A stretch of 45,355 bases of DNA from CAZUZD01 sp964624465 (GTDB taxonomy: Bacteria > Planctomycetota > Planctomycetia > Isosphaerales > Isosphaeraceae). Position 1 is the stretch's first letter. Each line of letters opens with the position of its first letter. Location: assembly GCA_964624465.1 (NCBI GenBank), contig CAZUZD010000014.1, positions 1 through 45,355 on the forward strand. The letters run 5' to 3'. The translations under genes and the position numbers were made by a program. The notes under the pieces were generated by a model. It had not been told where the DNA came from, ran no database searches, and saw only the letters and a list, made by a program, of their open reading frames with translations. Of the stretch, positions 25,245 to 34,280 are shown piece by piece.

Positions 25245-28190
25245 TCACGAACCGCTGCGGTTGGTCGGGTCGAGCAGCCGGCGGAGCGAGGGGTTGAGGC
25301 CGTAGCCGATGGCGAGCAGCTTCATGGGATGCAGGGTCGCCTTGGCGACGCCCTGCTCCATCTGGATCCGGCAGGCGCTGCACTCGGTGGCGCCCAGGGG
25401 CAGGTCGTCGTCGCGGAGCCGGCGGATCAGGCCGCGGCCGGCCCGCAGCGAGTTGCGGAACCCGCGGGTGGCCAGGCCGTAGAGCCCCGCCATCCCCGAG
25501 CAGCCGCGGTCGATGAACTCGACCTCCAGGCCGGGGATGGTGCGGATCAGGTCCAGGCCCGGCGTGCCGACGTCGAGGGCGCGGAGATGGCACGGCTGGT
25601 GATACCCGACCCGCGTGGGGATTGGCACCTCGGGACGCTTCAGGTCGCCGCGGGCGGCGAGGCCCTCCAGGTACTGGCCCACGTCCATCGTGTTCTCGGC
25701 CACCAGGGCCCCGTCGAGGTCGTCGGTGAGCCTTGCCGCCTCCCGGCGGAGCATGAGCGCGGCCGTGGGCTCCGAGCACACGATGGTGTACCCCTGCCGT
25801 ACGGCGTTGCCCAGCACCTTGAGGTTGGCCAGGACCAGGTCCCGCGCCCGGTCCAGGTCGCCCGAGACCAGCGCCGGCATGCCGCAGCCTCGCTGCGCCT
25901 TCGGGACGTACACGTTCACGCCGGCGTGCCGCAGCACAGCCACCACCGCCTCGGCCAGCTCCTGGTCGAAGTGGTTCGCGAAGATGTCCAGGAAGTAGGC
26001 GACGCGCGGGCCGGGTTCGTGAGGGCGCGGGATCGTGAGCCCCATCCGTTCCGCGCGGCGGACGAAGGACGTGCGATGGGCCTTCGGCAGCCGTCGGTAT
26101 CGGGCCAGGCCGAAGCCGCGTTCGAGCAGCCAGCGCGACCAGCGGCCGCCCATGACCGAGTTGTAGGCGATCGGGAACCGACTGGCGAGCGAGGCCCAGA
26201 GGTCGATGCGCGAGAGCATCCAGTCGTCGGGCGGCAGGCCGTGGTCGGCGACGTAGGCGGCCTTGGCCTCGATCATCAGGGACGAGACGTCGATGCCCGA
26301 GGGGCATTCGGTGGTGCAGAGGTGGCAGTGCACGCAGAGGTCTGCGTGAGCCTTGTAACTCTCGGTGCCCCACTGCGAGGCGTCGATGCCACCGGCGGCG
26401 AGCTGTCGCAGCAGGGCGACCTGAGCGCGGGGCGAGGCCGCCTCGTCGTGCGAGGCCCGGAACGTCGGGCACATGCGCAGCGCGGGCTCCTGCGAGCGGC
26501 AGGCCCCGCAGCTGTTGCACGCGGCGACGGTCTCGCTCCGGGATCGTTCGGGCCACCGCAGCGCGGCGTCCGGGTCGCCGGAGTCCCAGATCGGCAGCAA
26601 CGGTTCCGGGCCACTCCCGACCGGGGCCGCGGTGGGCCGGAGCACCGGGCGGGTCGTGGCGGGGTCGTCCTCGGCCACGGCGCCGGGGTTCAGGACGCCC
26701 TGGGGATCGAAGGCGTTCTTGAGCTCGCGTTGCAGGTGCCAGAGATCTCCGAGCATGCGGCGCTGGTTCGCCAGCCGGTCGGGGCCGTAGCCCGCGCCCA
26801 CCGTTCCGCCGCGATCCAGCACCGCCTCGCGAACCGCGGCTCCCAGGCGTTCGAGGCGATGCCGCGACTCGCGATCGGCCAGGTCCAGGAACACGCGCAG
26901 GTGGACCTCGGCCAGCGTCGCGTGGGTCCAGAGCAGGCCGTCCACGCCGTGAGCCTGCAACTGGGCCCGCAGAAGCTCCAGCAGACCCGGCAGCTGCGTC
27001 GGGTCAATCCGCAGGCCGGACACCACCGGGACCGGGTGGGCTGTGCCGGGCGCCCGCATCAGCAGGGGTTCGATCCGCCCCGGTAGGTGCAGCAGGCGGT
27101 CGACCTCGGGGCGCAGGGCCGTCTCGGTGGGTTCGGCCACCAGGCGACGTGCCTGGTAGAGCGAATCGGCCAGCGCGCGGGCCCGCTCGGCGGCCTCGGC
27201 GATCTCCGCCCCCTCGAACTCGACGACCAGAACGGCCTCGGCGGCCTCGGGCAACCAGGCTCGCAGCGAGGGGTCGGCGTCGCGGGCCAGGCTCAGGGTC
27301 CGCCAGTCGAACAGCTCGCAGGCCGACACGCCCTGCCGACCGATCTCGGGGACCGCCTCGGCTGCCTGCACCAGGCGCGCGAACGGCAGCACGGCCACGG
27401 CGCGGGCACCCGGGATCGGAACGGTCCGGATCGTGGCCTGGGTGATCAGGGCCAGGCTCCCCATCGAGCCGACGACCAGTCGTTGCCACTGTCTCGGCGT
27501 TCCCGTGAGCGCCGGAGCCAGCGGAACCCCCGTGCGTCCCCAGCGCCAGCCGCCGGTCTGGCGGGTCAGAGCCTCGGCGTTGTACTCCCCGAGCCGGGAC
27601 AGCCGCTCGGCCAGTTCGGCCCGGAGACCGTGGCTCTCGGCGTCCAGATTGGTCTGGGGCCCCAGTTCGACCGTCTCGCCTCCGGCCAGCACGATCCGGG
27701 CGCCGAGCAAGTGGTCGACGCAGCCGCCGCGATGCACCGATTGGAGTCCCACGGCGTCGTCGGCGATGGCGCCGCCGATCGTGCGAACCTCCGGTCCGTC
27801 GACCGAGATGGCGAGCCGCCGGCCCCGGGGCGCGAGCTGGCGGTTGATCACCTCGACGACAGCTCCGGCCTCGACGGTGACCGAATCGGAGCCGATCGCC
27901 ACGATCCGCCGCAGGTGCCGGCTGAAGTCGACCACCAGGCCCGGCCCGAGACAGCCGCCACCGGCGCCGGTGCCCGCGCCCCGGGGATGCAGGGCCACGG
28001 CCGAGTCGGCCGCGTAGCGGGCCAGCGCAATCACGTCCGATTCGGACCGAGGCGCGACGGCTCCCAGCGGCTCCTGTTCGTCCAGTCCCGCGTCGGCGGC
28101 GTAGATGGCGCGATCCAGCGGTTCGAAGTGCAGCTCACCGTCGAGCTGCCCCCGGAGGTCGTCCACGATCCGCGCGCGCTGTTCTTCCAC
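25245..28190 (-). CDS. FAD-linked oxidase fused to Fe-S/CCG reductase (YdiJ/GlcD-GlpC type)
   Basis: A 981-residue fusion. The N-terminal PCMH-type FAD domain (about 40-240) shows ALHPRGAGTGAGGGCLG (about 62-78). The FAD-linked oxidase C-terminal domain follows to about 510. Next is a ferredoxin-like domain with CNSCGACRSQEPALRMCP (about 556-573) and CVHCHLCTTECPS (about 622-634). Two CCG segments of the heterodisulfide-reductase type follow, in GYHQPCHL and GCSGMAGLYG (about 858-905), then ATECSACRIQMEQG. Such proteins oxidise D-2-hydroxy acids (lactate, glycolate or 2-hydroxyglutarate) and pass electrons on. The acid used here is unknown. The start is GTG at 28190. Confidence 0.88.
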   Translation of the reverse strand: MEEQRARIVDDLRGQLDGELHFEPLDRAIYAADAGLDEQEPLGAVAPRSESDVIALARYAADSAVALHPRGAGTGAGGGCLGPGLVVDFSRHLRRIVAIGSDSVTVEAGAVVEVINRQLAPRGRRLAISVDGPEVRTIGGAIADDAVGLQSVHRGGCVDHLLGARIVLAGGETVELGPQTNLDAESHGLRAELAERLSRLGEYNAEALTRQTGGWRWGRTGVPLAPALTGTPRQWQRLVVGSMGSLALITQATIRTVPIPGARAVAVLPFARLVQAAEAVPEIGRQGVSACELFDWRTLSLARDADPSLRAWLPEAAEAVLVVEFEGAEIAEAAERARALADSLYQARRLVAEPTETALRPEVDRLLHLPGRIEPLLMRAPGTAHPVPVVSGLRIDPTQLPGLLELLRAQLQAHGVDGLLWTHATLAEVHLRVFLDLADRESRHRLERLGAAVREAVLDRGGTVGAGYGPDRLANQRRMLGDLWHLQRELKNAFDPQGVLNPGAVAEDDPATTRPVLRPTAAPVGSGPEPLLPIWDSGDPDAALRWPERSRSETVAACNSCGACRSQEPALRMCPTFRASHDEAASPRAQVALLRQLAAGGIDASQWGTESYKAHADLCVHCHLCTTECPSGIDVSSLMIEAKAAYVADHGLPPDDWMLSRIDLWASLASRFPIAYNSVMGGRWSRWLLERGFGLARYRRLPKAHRTSFVRRAERMGLTIPRPHEPGPRVAYFLDIFANHFDQELAEAVVAVLRHAGVNVYVPKAQRGCGMPALVSGDLDRARDLVLANLKVLGNAVRQGYTIVCSEPTAALMLRREAARLTDDLDGALVAENTMDVGQYLEGLAARGDLKRPEVPIPTRVGYHQPCHLRALDVGTPGLDLIRTIPGLEVEFIDRGCSGMAGLYGLATRGFRNSLRAGRGLIRRLRDDDLPLGATECSACRIQMEQGVAKATLHPMKLLAIGYGLNPSLRRLLDPTNRSGS

Positions 28191-28506
28191 GACGATGCCG
28201 GACCATCCAGGGTCAGAATGGGGGAGCGACTCGCCCCGGAGTGGCCCGGGGCCCCGGCCGACCGGGGGCGCGGTCGGGGCGATTCACCCATCGGGTTGCA
28301 TCCCGGGAGGCCGGGTCACCCAACCAGCCGCTCTGGAGAACCGCAAGCCTGACAGCGTAGTCGGAGGCCGACCCGGGGGGCCAGGGTGCAGGGGTGGAAA
28401 GCACAGATTCGCCGCAGCCCCGGGCAAGAACCCTGGACTGCGGCGAATCACGGAATGGGGTCGACGGTCTCACGGCATGCGCGTTGCCGGGATCCGGGTC
28501 AGGTGC
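28191..28506. other. 316-base intergenic region between folE and the oxidoreductase
   Basis: Both genes are on the minus strand. Apart from the folE terminator hairpin at 28406-28449, the remainder (28191-28405) shows no gene; it should carry the promoter for the oxidoreductase. Confidence 0.45.
28406..28449 (-). terminator. Hairpin after folE
   Basis: A perfect 12-bp stem (28406-28417 with 28438-28449) with an inner GGG/CCC pairing in its 20-base loop, 57 bases after the folE stop. On the minus strand it is followed by TGTGCTTTCC, a weak T-tract. Likely terminator. Confidence 0.55.
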
Positions 28507-29175
28507 TCAGTCGCGCGAGCTGCGGATCAGCGACAGGAACTCGGCGCGGGTGGCGTGGCGATCCCGGAACAGGCCGAGCATGGCGCTGGTCACGAACGAG
28601 GCGCCCGGCTTGCGGACCCCTCGGATCGTCATGCAGCTGTGCGAGGCCTCGATCACCACGGCCACCCCCTTGGCGTCGAGCTCCTTCATCAACAGCTCGG
28701 CCACGTCCTGGGTCAATCGCTCCTGGAGCTGCGGGCGACGGGCCATGGTCTCGATGACGCGGGGGATCTTCGACAGGCCGACGACCTGGCCCTTGGGGAT
28801 GTACGCGACATGCGCCTTGCCGGTGAACGGCAGGAGGTGATGCTCGCAGAAGCTGGCGAACTCGATGTCGCGGACGACCTCCATCTCGTCGTACACCTGC
28901 GTGAACGACTTCTTGAGGAACTTGGCCGGGTCCTGGTGCAGGCCGGCGAAGACCTCGGTGTACATGCGAGCGACCCGGTCGGGGGTCTCCAGCAGGCCCT
29001 CACGGTCCGGATCCTCGCCGACGGCCAGCAGGATCTCGCGGACGGCGCGACGGATCCGGGCCTGGTCGACGACCGGGGCCGGCTCCTGGGCCTGGGGCGT
29101 CGAATCGTCGATGTCCAGGGGGGGAAGGGACACGGGAGCCTCCAGGGTCGCGCCGTTGGGACGAGAGACGTGCAT
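28507..29175 (-). CDS. folE: GTP cyclohydrolase I
   Basis: A 222-residue FolE. It converts GTP to dihydroneopterin triphosphate, the first step to folate, and also feeds queuosine and biopterin synthesis. Zinc ligands are C110 and H113 in FCEHHLLP and C181 in HSCMTIRG. DREGLLETPDRVARMY (about 57-72) and the KIPRV segment are typical. The N-terminal 38 residues are variable and Pro-rich. Three in-frame starts are clustered (GTG 29181, ATG 29178, ATG 29175); the AAAGGG site is best spaced for 29175. FolE makes the precursor for queuosine, and queG is 3 kb away, but the two are not in one operon. Confidence 0.95.
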   Translation of the reverse strand: MHVSRPNGATLEAPVSLPPLDIDDSTPQAQEPAPVVDQARIRRAVREILLAVGEDPDREGLLETPDRVARMYTEVFAGLHQDPAKFLKKSFTQVYDEMEVVRDIEFASFCEHHLLPFTGKAHVAYIPKGQVVGLSKIPRVIETMARRPQLQERLTQDVAELLMKELDAKGVAVVIEASHSCMTIRGVRKPGASFVTSAMLGLFRDRHATRAEFLSLIRSSRD

Positions 29176-29281
29176 CATCACCCTTTGCTGGGAAAGAAGT
29201 TTTCAGCGCCAACCACGGGAGTGGGCGATCCCGGGACGGCGGTGGTCCGCGACCGACACGCCGCGATGCGGTCCCGGGGGG

Positions 29282-29953
29282 TCAATTCAGGCTGAACGGT
29301 GGCGAGGACGGCCGGTTGGTCGGCCACCCCGGCTTCAGGGGGTCGAGTTGCTGCAAGAGTGCCGCCAGGGCCTCGGCCCGGGCCGAGCTGCGGGGCTCGG
29401 TGAGAAAGGCCTGGCCCATCGCCGGGCTCAGGGCGAGCCCCTGGGTCAGGATGTCTGTGAGGATGCCCAGGGGCAGGTCCTTGTCCAGCAGCGACGAGAG
29501 CTCGGCATCGATCGGCACGCAGCGCCGGAAGAGCTGGATCAACTCGCGACGGGTGGGACCGATCGGTGTGGTCGGCTCGATGTCCTCGAGGATCTCGACC
29601 TCGGCCTGACGGTAGAGGGTCGGCACCTCGAGCTCGCGGATGATCCGAACCCGCTTGCGGCCGAGCAGGAGCATGTTGAAGCGGCCATCGGGGAGGCGTT
29701 CCTCGCTCACGATCCGGCCCAGGCAGCCGAACTCCGCCAGCCGGGGCTCGCCGGGGCTCGACCAGTCGTAGGCGGGGTCCACCTGGAGGATCGTGATGAG
29801 ACGATCGCTGGCCAGGGCGTGTTCGGTCATCTGCCGGTACCGCGGCTCGAAGATGTGCAGGGGCAACACCGAGTGCGGCAGCAGCACCACACCTGGCAGC
29901 GGGAACAGCCGGGTATGGTTCGCGAAATCTCGCAGGTCGGAGTCACCGTGCAT
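29282..29953 (-). CDS. Stand-alone Lon N-terminal-domain protein
   Basis: A 223-residue protein consisting of the LON substrate-binding domain: LFPLPGVVLLPHSVLPLHIFEPRYRQM at about 16-42, then GCLGRIVSEERLPDGRFNMLLLGRKRVRI (about 75-103), which aligns with the N-domain of Lon. There is no AAA+ or Ser-Lys protease part, so it has no proteolytic activity by itself. A helical tail follows (about 140-205), as in the short LON proteins of unknown role seen in many bacteria. ATG at 29953 fits the family; the frame is open to 30352, but that extension is Arg/Gly-rich and crosses a divergent promoter region. Confidence 0.88.
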   Translation of the reverse strand: MHGDSDLRDFANHTRLFPLPGVVLLPHSVLPLHIFEPRYRQMTEHALASDRLITILQVDPAYDWSSPGEPRLAEFGCLGRIVSEERLPDGRFNMLLLGRKRVRIIRELEVPTLYRQAEVEILEDIEPTTPIGPTRRELIQLFRRCVPIDAELSSLLDKDLPLGILTDILTQGLALSPAMGQAFLTEPRSSARAEALAALLQQLDPLKPGWPTNRPSSPPFSLN

Positions 29954-30158
29954 CAAGCGAGCGGTCCAGCGGAGGTTGGGGCGATGAGTCCGGGACGGGA
30001 CGGGTGATCCCGACCAAAGTGCTTGCCGGGTGGGAGGAACCGGCGGGGCGGGCTGGCGGTCCTTCCGGGCTTGCGGCATTGTAGATCGGAGAACTGAGGC
30101 GACAACCCCTGGCCGCCAGAGCCGGTCGGGTCGGTGGTCAAGGAGCCCTGCCAGAGCC

Positions 30159-30863
30159 ATGCCCGAGCGTCCCCAACGCCCTGGACCCGCCCCCTCGGGC
30201 CGCCCCGCCGACCCGAAGGTGCAGGCCCGTCGCGTGGTCAAGGCCCTGACCCAGGCGTATCCGGAGGCCTGGTGCGCCCTCCAGTTCCGGAGCCCCTTCG
30301 AGCTGCTCGTCGCGACCATCCTCTCGGCCCAGTGCACGGACAAGATGGTCAACCGGGTGACCCCCGCCCTCTTCGCCCGCTACCCGGACGCCGCCGCCCT
30401 GGCGGTCGCCGAGCTGCCCGAGCTGGAAGAGATCGTCCACTCCACCGGGTTCTTTCGGGCCAAGGCCAAGAACCTGGTCGGCATGGCGACGGCCCTCGTC
30501 GAGCACCACGGCGGCGCCGTCCCCGACGATCTGGCGGCGCTGACCGTCCTGCCGGGCGTGGGTCGGAAGACGGCCCATGTCGTGCTGGGCACGGGCTTCG
30601 GGATCGCCTCGGGCGTGGTCGTCGATACTCACGTCAAGCGGCTGTCGTATCGCCTGGGGCTGACCTCGGCCACCGACCCCGAGCGGGTGGAACGCGACTT
30701 GGTGGCGATCCTGCCGAAGCCGGGCTGGATCGTCTTCAGCCACCGGATGATCGAGCACGGCCGGGCCGTCTGCCTGGCGGCCCGGCCGCGCTGTCCGGTG
30801 TGCACGTTGCGCAAGTTTTGCCCCCGGCAGGGACTGGAACCACTCGATTCGTCTTGCCCCTGA
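30159..30863 (+). CDS. nth: Endonuclease III
   Basis: A 234-residue DNA glycosylase/AP lyase that removes oxidised pyrimidines. The helix-hairpin-helix LPGVGRKTAHVV carries catalytic K137 and VDTHVKR carries D156. The [4Fe-4S] cluster has the exact spacing C-x6-C-x2-C-x5-C (C205, C212, C215, C221). The N-terminal 20 residues are a short Pro-rich extension. ATG at 30159 is preceded by AGGAG about 13 bases upstream. metF follows after 92 bases on the same strand. Confidence 0.96.
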   Translation: MPERPQRPGPAPSGRPADPKVQARRVVKALTQAYPEAWCALQFRSPFELLVATILSAQCTDKMVNRVTPALFARYPDAAALAVAELPELEEIVHSTGFFRAKAKNLVGMATALVEHHGGAVPDDLAALTVLPGVGRKTAHVVLGTGFGIASGVVVDTHVKRLSYRLGLTSATDPERVERDLVAILPKPGWIVFSHRMIEHGRAVCLAARPRCPVCTLRKFCPRQGLEPLDSSCP

Positions 30864-30888
30864 GCCGTGGCTTGCGGGACAATTTCGG

Positions 30889-30944
30889 GGCTCGACGCGG
30901 GAGCAGCGCCTGGGCGCCAATGCCGGCGCCGGGACAGTCGAGCC
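30889..30944 (+). promoter_or_regulatory. Branched hairpin in the metF leader
   Basis: A perfect 8-bp outer stem (30889-30896 with 30937-30944) encloses a 6-bp GGCGCC self-pairing (30913-30918 with 30925-30930). The outer stem ends 11 bases before the metF start, close to its ribosome site. It does not match the SAM, SAH or cobalamin riboswitch consensus that I know. Regulatory role is conjecture. Confidence 0.3.
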
Positions 30945-30955
30945 GGGAACCAGCG

Positions 30956-31879
30956 ATGCACATCCTCGATATCTTTCGCGACCATCCGACCACATTCAGC
31001 TTCGAGTTCTTCCCCGCGAAGACCGACGCCGCCTCGGACGAACTGTTCGCCAACATCGCCCAGCTCCAGGCCCTGCGGCCCTCGTTCGTCTCGGTGACCT
31101 ACGGCGCCGGCGGCTCGACCCGCGAGCGCACCCACGAGCTGATCCACCGCATCCAGCGCGAGACCGACCTGACGGCCGTCTCACACCTGACCTGTGTCTG
31201 CCACAGCGAGGCCGAGCTCCAGGCGATCCTCGATCGCTACGCCGCCGACGGGATCGACAACATCCTGGCCCTCCGGGGTGACCCGCCGCGTGGCAAGGTC
31301 GCCTACGACCGGACCAAGGACGCCTTCCAGTACGCCGAGGATCTCGTCCGGTTCGTGCGGTCGCAGACGTCGCCCAGCGACCCACGCGGCTTCGGCATCG
31401 GGGTGGCCGGGTTCCCGGAGGGGCACCCCGAGTGCCCGAACCGGCTGAAGGAGATGGACCACCTCAAGCGCAAGATCGATGCCGGGGCCGACTACATCTG
31501 TACCCAGCTGTTCTTCGACAATCGCGACTTCTACGATTTCCGCGAGCGCTGCGACCTGGCCGGCATCCGGGTCCCGATCCTGGCCGGAATCATGCCCATC
31601 ACCACCCGGGCCGGCATGGTCCGCATGGCCGATCTGGCATTGGGTGCCCGGTTCCCGGCCCGGCTCGATCGCGCGATCCGGCGCTGCGAGGACGACGAGG
31701 CGGTGACCACGGTCGGGATCCACTGGGCCACTGAGCAGTGCCGCGACCTGCTCGACCACCAGGTGCGCGGGATCCACTTCTACACCCTGAACAAGTCGGA
31801 CGCGACCCGGCGGATCTACGCCAACCTGGGCGTCAAGGACTCGATCGCCCTGCGGGCGCTCACCCCGATCACCCCCTGA
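30956..31879 (+). CDS. metF: 5,10-methylenetetrahydrofolate reductase
   Basis: A 307-residue TIM-barrel flavoenzyme that reduces methylene-THF to methyl-THF for methionine synthesis. TTFSFEFFPAK (about 12-22) holds the catalytic Glu; SVTYGAGGSTRERT, HLTCVCHS and NILALRGDPP (about 104-113) are the FAD-site segments; GADYICTQLFFD and PILAGIMPI complete the barrel. ATG at 30956 gives the standard N-terminus. It shares its orientation with nth and queG, the latter beginning 79 bases downstream. Confidence 0.96.
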   Translation: MHILDIFRDHPTTFSFEFFPAKTDAASDELFANIAQLQALRPSFVSVTYGAGGSTRERTHELIHRIQRETDLTAVSHLTCVCHSEAELQAILDRYAADGIDNILALRGDPPRGKVAYDRTKDAFQYAEDLVRFVRSQTSPSDPRGFGIGVAGFPEGHPECPNRLKEMDHLKRKIDAGADYICTQLFFDNRDFYDFRERCDLAGIRVPILAGIMPITTRAGMVRMADLALGARFPARLDRAIRRCEDDEAVTTVGIHWATEQCRDLLDHQVRGIHFYTLNKSDATRRIYANLGVKDSIALRALTPITP

Positions 31880-31958
31880 TCCGAGATGGTCGGCGCCGGC
31901 GCTGCACCCCGACGCCGGCCGCCCTCCCCGGGGGGACTCGGCCCCGAGACCCGGTCCG

Positions 31959-33128
31959 ATGACCCCTCTGCCCGATGATCTGGTCCCGCGGCTCAAGGCC
32001 GAGGCCCGGCAGCTTGGCCTCGACCGGCTCGGGATCGCCCCTGCCGTCCGTCCACCCGGCTTCGATCGCTACGTCGAATGGATCGAGCGCGGCCATGCCG
32101 CCGGCATGACGTACCTGGCCGATCAGGCCTCCGCCCGGGAACACCCCGACTCGATCCTGCCCGGTGTCCGCACCGTCCTCGTCGCCAGTGCCCTCTACGG
32201 GCAGCGATCGGGATCGCCTTGCGACGACCCGGCCCGGGGTCGTGTGGCCCGATACGCGCAGGGGGGCGACTACCACGAGCACTTCTGGCGGCGCCTGGAG
32301 GATCTGCTCGCGTGGCTTCAGGCCGAGGTGCCCGGCCTGACCGGTCGTGCCGTGGCCGACTCGGCCCCGCTGCTCGAACGAGACTTCGCCCAGCTCGCTG
32401 GCCTGGGCTGGATCGGCAAGAACACGCTGCTGATCGACCGTCGGCTCGGGAGCTACACCCTGCTGGGCGCCCTGCTGATCGATCGCGAGCTGCCGCCCGA
32501 CACCCCGCACCGGACGGACCATTGCGGCTCGTGCACGCGATGCCTGGAAGCGTGCCCCACCGACGCCTTCGCAGCCCCTTACCAGCTCGACGCCGCCCGG
32601 TGCCTGAGTTACTGGACGATCGAGCACCGCGGGCCGATCCCCGAGCTCTGGGCGGATCGGCTCGACGGCTGGGCGTTCGGATGCGACATCTGCCAGGAGG
32701 TCTGCCCTTGGAATCGCAAGGCGCCGGCCGAGGGTGGTCCCGTGTTCCGGGCTCGGCCCGAATGGGTGGATCCCGACCTGATCGCGTGGCTCGACGCCGA
32801 CCCGGCCGAGTTCACCGACCGGATTCGCGGCACGGCTCTGAAGCGCACCAAGGCCGCCGGCCTGAGGCGCAACGCCGCCCTGATCCTGGGTACCCGCCGG
32901 CTCGTCCGCGCCGTGCCGAGTCTCTCCGGCCGGCTGGCGGATCCGCGGGAAGATCCCGTCGTACGGGCCGCGGCGGCCTGGGCCCTCGGGCGGATCGCCA
33001 CGCCCGAGGCGATCGAGGCCCTGCGCCTGCACGCCGGCGCGCCCGAGCCACAGCTCGCGGCCGCCGTCGCGCGGGCCCTCGCCGCCGCCGATTCCACCAC
33101 GCCCGAGCCCGACTGCGCACCCGGCTGA
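31959..33128 (+). CDS. queG: Epoxyqueuosine reductase
   Basis: A 389-residue cobalamin-dependent enzyme for the last step of queuosine tRNA modification. Two [4Fe-4S] motifs are visible: C189-x2-C192-x2-C195-x3-C199 and C242-x2-C245-x3-C249, with C215 (ARCLSY) completing the set. VADSAPLLERDFA (about 132-144) carries the catalytic Asp134, and GLGWIGKNTLLI is the family signature. The C-terminal 90 residues (NAALILGTRRLVRAV and RAAAAWALGRIATPEAIEAL) are HEAT-like repeats found in long QueG proteins. A strong hairpin follows. Confidence 0.95.
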   Translation: MTPLPDDLVPRLKAEARQLGLDRLGIAPAVRPPGFDRYVEWIERGHAAGMTYLADQASAREHPDSILPGVRTVLVASALYGQRSGSPCDDPARGRVARYAQGGDYHEHFWRRLEDLLAWLQAEVPGLTGRAVADSAPLLERDFAQLAGLGWIGKNTLLIDRRLGSYTLLGALLIDRELPPDTPHRTDHCGSCTRCLEACPTDAFAAPYQLDAARCLSYWTIEHRGPIPELWADRLDGWAFGCDICQEVCPWNRKAPAEGGPVFRARPEWVDPDLIAWLDADPAEFTDRIRGTALKRTKAAGLRRNAALILGTRRLVRAVPSLSGRLADPREDPVVRAAAAWALGRIATPEAIEALRLHAGAPEPQLAAAVARALAAADSTTPEPDCAPG

Positions 33129-33141
33129 TCCTGGAACGCCA

Positions 33142-33174
33142 AACCGCCGGAGCAGGTGGGTTGCTCCGGCGGTT
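33142..33174. terminator. Shared hairpin between convergent queG and dockerin gene
   Basis: A perfect 13-bp stem (33142-33154 with 33162-33174) and a 7-nt loop, 13 bases after the queG stop and 32 bases from the end of the convergent gene. AA/TT at the base of the stem gives both strands short A and T runs, so it could work in both directions. Confidence 0.65.
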
Positions 33175-33206
33175 CAGTGCGGCGGTCGTCAGTCGAGGCC
33201 CAGGAC

Positions 33207-34280
33207 TCAGGCGCCCGTGGTCGGCGTGGTGGTCGTGACCGAGGTCGACGGCGTCTTCGCGGGCGCCGAGAGGCCCGCCAGGACGGCATTCTGGTTGATG
33301 CCGTCGATCATGCCCGAGATCACCTGGCCGGAGGAGTCGGCGACGGTGACCTTGAAGTTGTTCATGCCGGGGGCCAGCGGCACCTTAATCTCGTAGTTGC
33401 CGGTCGGGTCGGCCACCGTCGAGACATCGGGCACCTTCTTGGCGACCTCGCTGTAGGTGACCGTGGCGCCCGCCGAGGCGATGCCGGTCAGCTTGGCCTC
33501 GGTTGCGGCTGTGATCCGGTCGACGGCGCCGGTGTCGCTGGCCTCGTCGAGGTTCGCCGAGACCAGGGGGGACAGGGTCGCCTTCACGCCGAGGTTGCCC
33601 TGGGCGAGCCGCATGTCGTCAGGGCTGATCCGACCGTCGCGGTTCGAGTCGGCGTCGAAGGCGTAGTTGCTGTCGCCGACGATCGTCCCGAGCCGGGACT
33701 TGATGGCCTTGATGTCGGTCTGGTCGACCGAGCCGTTGCCGTCGGCGTCGCCGGGCAGGTACACGCCCAGCAGCAGCTTGCCGGTCGTGCTGTTCTGGCC
33801 GTTGATCTGGATCGTGAGCGTGCTGGGGCTCGGGGTGGTCGTCGCCTTGGTCGTGACCATGGTCGAGACCGCGCCCTTCAAGGCGCCCTTGGCTGGCGTG
33901 ATTCGGGCCGTGGCGCCCTTGAGGCTCACGGTGGTGGTCATCGCCTTGCCGAGGCCGGTGGCGTTGCCCTGCCTCAGCAGCGGATTGCGACGCGCGGCGC
34001 CGCCGTTCTCGCTGACCGAGGCGATCTGGGGCGTGAGCTTCGAGCCCGTGGGGGCCGCGACGTCGACACCGATGGTGGCCTTGCCCTTCGGGAGCGTGAA
34101 GTTCGCCGGATTGACGACGAACGTCAGCGTGGCCGGCTTGCCGGCGGCCGTGACCTCGCCCTGGAGAATCGCCAGGGTGTTGCCGGCGCCGCCGGTCAGC
34201 AGCTGCCGCGACTCCATCGAGTCGAACTGGGGCAGCTTGCGGCTTCGGTCCCGATTGCGCGGCGCGTCATGACTCGACAT
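33207..34280 (-). CDS. Secreted dockerin-type protein with MESRQLL motif
   Basis: A 357-residue exported protein. A basic N-terminus (RNRDRSRK) precedes MESRQLLTGG at 22-31, the planctomycete surface-protein motif. A beta-rich region follows. Residues about 176-231 form a dockerin type I module with two calcium loops: D178, D180, N182, S184, D189, and D211, N213, D215, R217, D222. A C-terminal Ig-like domain (about 245-325, GASAGATVTYSEV and GNYEIKVPLAPGMNNFKVTV) ends in a Thr-rich tail. Calcium-dependent assembly or attachment on the cell surface is inferred. ATG at 34280 has GGAGGG 6 bases upstream. Confidence 0.8.
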   Translation of the reverse strand: MSSHDAPRNRDRSRKLPQFDSMESRQLLTGGAGNTLAILQGEVTAAGKPATLTFVVNPANFTLPKGKATIGVDVAAPTGSKLTPQIASVSENGGAARRNPLLRQGNATGLGKAMTTTVSLKGATARITPAKGALKGAVSTMVTTKATTTPSPSTLTIQINGQNSTTGKLLLGVYLPGDADGNGSVDQTDIKAIKSRLGTIVGDSNYAFDADSNRDGRISPDDMRLAQGNLGVKATLSPLVSANLDEASDTGAVDRITAATEAKLTGIASAGATVTYSEVAKKVPDVSTVADPTGNYEIKVPLAPGMNNFKVTVADSSGQVISGMIDGINQNAVLAGLSAPAKTPSTSVTTTTPTTGA

